Shown in pieces: positions 61,604-64,000 of a stretch of DNA of 64,000 nucleotides. The position numbers and the translations under genes are program-made. Below the pieces are notes generated by a model, which worked only from the letters and a program-made list of their open reading frames with translations, had not been told where the DNA came from and searched no databases. The stretch is from NCBI GenBank assembly GCA_964612505.1, contig CAZTEX010000001.1, forward strand, positions 248,001-312,000. The letters run 5' to 3'. The DNA comes from JAAZZY01 sp964612505 (lineage in GTDB: Bacteria; Chlamydiota; Chlamydiia; Chlamydiales; JAAZZY01). The number at the start of each line of letters is the position of its first letter. Within the stretch, counting starts at the first letter, position 1.

Positions 61604-62248
61604 TTAAGTTTGGGCAGATAATTTCTTTTCAATGGATTGCCAACAGCGCTCACAAACTTCTTCGGCCGTATTGTTAGCATCAATTGATATAATACGATCC
61701 TTATTTTCTGTAGCTAGTTTTTGGTAGGCTTGGCGCACTTTTTGATGAAATGACAAATCGAGCGTTTCTAGTCTATCCCAATTTTTATTCATTTTTTTGG
61801 AACGCTGAAGCCCTGCGGCAGGATCTAAATCTAAAAAAAAAGTTAGATCAGGTTCTAAACTTTGACAAGCCAGCTCACAGAGCTGTTCTGTCAATTTTTG
61901 TCCAACCCCTCGAGCGATCCCTTGATAGGCAATTGTAGAATCATTATATCGATCACAAAGGACAATATAGCCACGATCTAAATGAGGGCGAATCACTTCT
62001 TGAATTTGCTGAGCTCTAGAAGTCAAAAATAATAAAATCTCTGAAATCGAGCTAATCGGATATTTATTTTGATGTAAAAGCAAGTTGCGCACTTGTTCAC
62101 CCAATAAAGTTCCCCCTGGCTCTCTAGTTTTAATGACATTAAAGCCCAAATTTTGAAAGCGTTCAAGTAAGCGGTCAATCAACGTCGACTTACCAGCCCC
62201 CTCTCCTCCTTCAAAAGTAATCAATAAAGGATTATTTTTATGACTCAT
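61604..62248 (-). CDS. tmk: thymidylate kinase
   Basis: 214 residues from the ATG at 62248, which overlaps the gyrA stop; an ATG 18 bases earlier is possible. It phosphorylates dTMP. Walker A FEGGEGAGKSTL, the DR motif DRYNDSTIAYQG and the lid region DLDPAAGLQRS are clear. The gyrA-tmk order is shared with Chlamydia. Confidence 0.94.
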   Translation of the reverse strand: MSHKNNPLLITFEGGEGAGKSTLIDRLLERFQNLGFNVIKTREPGGTLLGEQVRNLLLHQNKYPISSISEILLFLTSRAQQIQEVIRPHLDRGYIVLCDRYNDSTIAYQGIARGVGQKLTEQLCELACQSLEPDLTFFLDLDPAAGLQRSKKMNKNWDRLETLDLSFHQKVRQAYQKLATENKDRIISIDANNTAEEVCERCWQSIEKKLSAQT

Positions 62249-64000
62249 CGGGTAGTGATTGCTCATGGGTTACTTCTACTGGGTTTGCTTCAATATGATG
62301 GGCATTCTCAATCTTTTGAATACATGAAATGGTGTCACCTGTTTTACTTAAAGCTGCTAAACGCACACCTTGGGTCGCTCTTCCCATTACACGTAAATCG
62401 GCCATTCCAAAGCGAATCGTTTGACCAAGTTTTGACATCATAATCACACTGTCATTGTCACCTGTAGACAGGGCGCCTACAACTTCTCCATTGCGATCAT
62501 TGGTAATAATAGATCGAACACCAATACCGCCGCGATTTGTTTTACGGAACTCTTCCACAAAAGAACGTTTCCCATAACCATTTTCACAAACAATTAAAAT
62601 TTCTTCGGTTCCTTTAACAACTTCTGAAGAAACAACTATTTGCTTGTCATTTTTGAGGCTAATACCGCGCACTCCACGTGCTGTTCTTCCCATGGGCCGC
62701 ACTTGATCTTCATCAAAGCGAATAGCCATTCCACTATTAGTAAAAAGCATGACTTGCTCGCCCAGAGAAACTAAATGAGTTTTAATGAGTTCATCTCCTT
62801 CATCGATAGTGAGGGCAAAAATACCTTTGCGTCTAGGATTAGAGAAAAGATCTAAAGGTGTTTTCTTGACAACCCCTTTGCGGGTAGTCATAAAAATACT
62901 TTGTTGACTGTTAAAGTCACTGACTTTTAAAACAGTAGCTATTTTTTCACCGGCTTGCAAATCTTCTAAGAAATTAACTAAGGGTCTTCCCTTAGAACGT
63001 CTTCCTGTTTCAGGAATTTGCCATGTTTTGAGCCAATAACATCTTCCTAAAGTTGTAAAAACTAATAGGTAATCGTGTGTATTGGCAATATAGAGTTCTT
63101 TAAGAGCATCTTCTTCTTTTTTAATATCAAAACCAATGACTCCACTTCCACCTCTTCGCTGTTCTCTAAAAGTGTCGATAGGCATTCTTTTAATATAATC
63201 ATCTTGAGAAATCGTCACAACAACAGCTTCGTTGGTGATTAAGTCTTCAACATTAAAATCCCCTTCAGCAGCAATAATTTGAGTGCGGCGTCCCGACTTG
63301 TCAATTTGAGCAACTTCTTGAAGTTCTTCACTGATAATGCCTCGCACACGCTCTTCACTAGCTAAAATCGCTTTATAGTCTTGTATTTTTTCTAATAAGC
63401 TTTGGTATTCTTGATTAATTTTGTCTTGCTCAAGACCCGTTAATTGGTATAAGCGCAAGTCTAAAACAGCATTGGCTTGTCTTTCTGATAAATCATAATA
63501 TTGCATCAGAGTTGTTTTAGCTTCATCGCGATTGGATTTTGAACGAATAATTTTTACGACTTCATCCAAATGTTTTAAAGCTTTGAGGTATCCCTCTAAG
63601 ATGTGCGCTCTCGCTTCTGCTTTATTCAATTCAAAGCGGGTTCTTCTGCGAATAACATCAATACGGTGGTCAATCCATGCGCTAATCATATGCTTAATAT
63701 TCATAACTCGAGGAAGGCCCTTGTCCAAGGCAAGCATGTTACAGCCAAAAGTAACTTGTAAATCGGTAAATTTAAAAAGTTGGTTGATCGTTACATCAGG
63801 AACTTCTCCCCGTTTAAGCTCCATAACCACTCGAAGCCCAGATTTATCTGACTCATCGCGTAAATCACTGATTCCTGTAATTGTTTTTGTATTAATTAAT
63901 TCTGCGACTTGAGTAATCAATCTCGATTTATTGACGCCATAAGGTAACTCTGAAATAGCCAATATATAGCGTTCATTTTTTTCTTCTGTGTCAATCTTTG
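62238..64000 (-). CDS. gyrA: DNA gyrase subunit A, 5' part outside the window
   Basis: The frame continues to the window edge (KIDTEEKNERYILAISELPYGVN at the start of what is visible), giving about 587 residues of an expected 830 or so. Seen are the end of the cleavage domain, the coiled coil, and the C-terminal DNA-wrapping beta-pinwheel with its repeated blades. The GyrA box is QRRGGSGV, the form of the QRRGGKG motif needed for negative supercoiling, so it is GyrA rather than ParC. The active-site Tyr lies outside the window. It ends in a short overlap with tmk. Confidence 0.93.
   Translation of the reverse strand, partial: KIDTEEKNERYILAISELPYGVNKSRLITQVAELINTKTITGISDLRDESDKSGLRVVMELKRGEVPDVTINQLFKFTDLQVTFGCNMLALDKGLPRVMNIKHMISAWIDHRIDVIRRRTRFELNKAEARAHILEGYLKALKHLDEVVKIIRSKSNRDEAKTTLMQYYDLSERQANAVLDLRLYQLTGLEQDKINQEYQSLLEKIQDYKAILASEERVRGIISEELQEVAQIDKSGRRTQIIAAEGDFNVEDLITNEAVVVTISQDDYIKRMPIDTFREQRRGGSGVIGFDIKKEEDALKELYIANTHDYLLVFTTLGRCYWLKTWQIPETGRRSKGRPLVNFLEDLQAGEKIATVLKVSDFNSQQSIFMTTRKGVVKKTPLDLFSNPRRKGIFALTIDEGDELIKTHLVSLGEQVMLFTNSGMAIRFDEDQVRPMGRTARGVRGISLKNDKQIVVSSEVVKGTEEILIVCENGYGKRSFVEEFRKTNRGGIGVRSIITNDRNGEVVGALSTGDNDSVIMMSKLGQTIRFGMADLRVMGRATQGVRLAALSKTGDTISCIQKIENAHHIEANPVEVTHEQSLPDES

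Noticed and set aside
63532..63912. 126-residue plus-strand frame
   Set aside because: Antisense to gyrA, which is unambiguous here.
1..64000. Search by eye for CRISPR arrays, rRNA genes, transposases, integrases and phage genes
   Set aside because: No regularly spaced repeats, no rRNA-like stretches and no DDE or integrase-type proteins were seen.

Overview
The window is about 64 kb of low-GC (high thirties by eye), gene-dense chromosome from a member of the Chlamydiae. It most likely comes from a Chlamydia-like amoeba symbiont (Parachlamydiaceae, Criblamydiaceae or relatives) rather than from the animal pathogens. Evidence: a fused AroDE protein, the block glgA - tRNA - prs - rplY - pth - rpsF - rpsR - rplI - ispE with pgsA beside it, the zwf - opcA - pgl run, gyrA - tmk with holB nearby, and an MgtE next to the shikimate genes. 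The heptose genes (hldE/hldD), prs, a toxin-antitoxin pair and several large lineage-specific proteins point away from Chlamydiaceae. Family calls come from reading motifs; no database search was run.

Layout. 1-8.0 kb (all minus): a cut-off Nudix hydrolase, an 836-residue protein whose C-terminal half has the complete catalytic set of a guanidino-modifying (penteine/peptidylarginine-deiminase-like) enzyme, a 4HBT thioesterase, and two lineage-specific proteins with basic NLS-like motifs. 8.2-13.6 kb: rimO, DAHP synthase, a PabA/TrpG amidotransferase, chorismate synthase and an unrecognised conserved protein. 13.9-17.1 kb (plus): a tightly packed three-gene operon of a serine-palmitoyltransferase-like enzyme, a threonine/cysteate-synthase-like enzyme and a short-chain reductase, which together look like a sphingoid-base or sulfonolipid pathway. 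17.1-23.6 kb (minus): a membrane protein, then aroK, aroA, aroDE, aroB and mgtE. With aroF and aroC this gives all seven shikimate steps within 14 kb.

23.8-29.6 kb: a TPR protein and a divergent pair of hydrophobic lineage-specific proteins, one with a degenerate J-like domain. 29.6-36.2 kb (minus): hldE-like kinase, hldD, ispE, ribosomal proteins L9, S18 and S6, pth, L25, prs and tRNA-Gln. 36.4-43.3 kb: glgA, pgsA, a transporter-like membrane protein, a DUF6356 protein, a zincin-like protease, maf and a HEAT-repeat lipoprotein. 43.4-47.7 kb: an LptD-like outer membrane protein, a RelB/RelE-type pair, a membrane-anchored HAD phosphatase and DoxX. 47.9-52.5 kb (plus): zwf, opcA, pgl, tsaD, rpmG and a strong terminator. 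52.6-58.5 kb: LolC/E and LolD, then holB, an exported short-chain dehydrogenase and a flavin halogenase-like enzyme on the other strand. 58.6-64 kb: a glycosyltransferase, a Cys-rich single-TM protein, a flavoprotein, tmk and the 3' two thirds of gyrA.

The most unusual content is the penteine-domain protein (625-3135), the lipid-type operon (13862-17144) and the halogenase/SDR pair (55369-57652). No rRNA, CRISPR array, insertion sequence or prophage was recognised.
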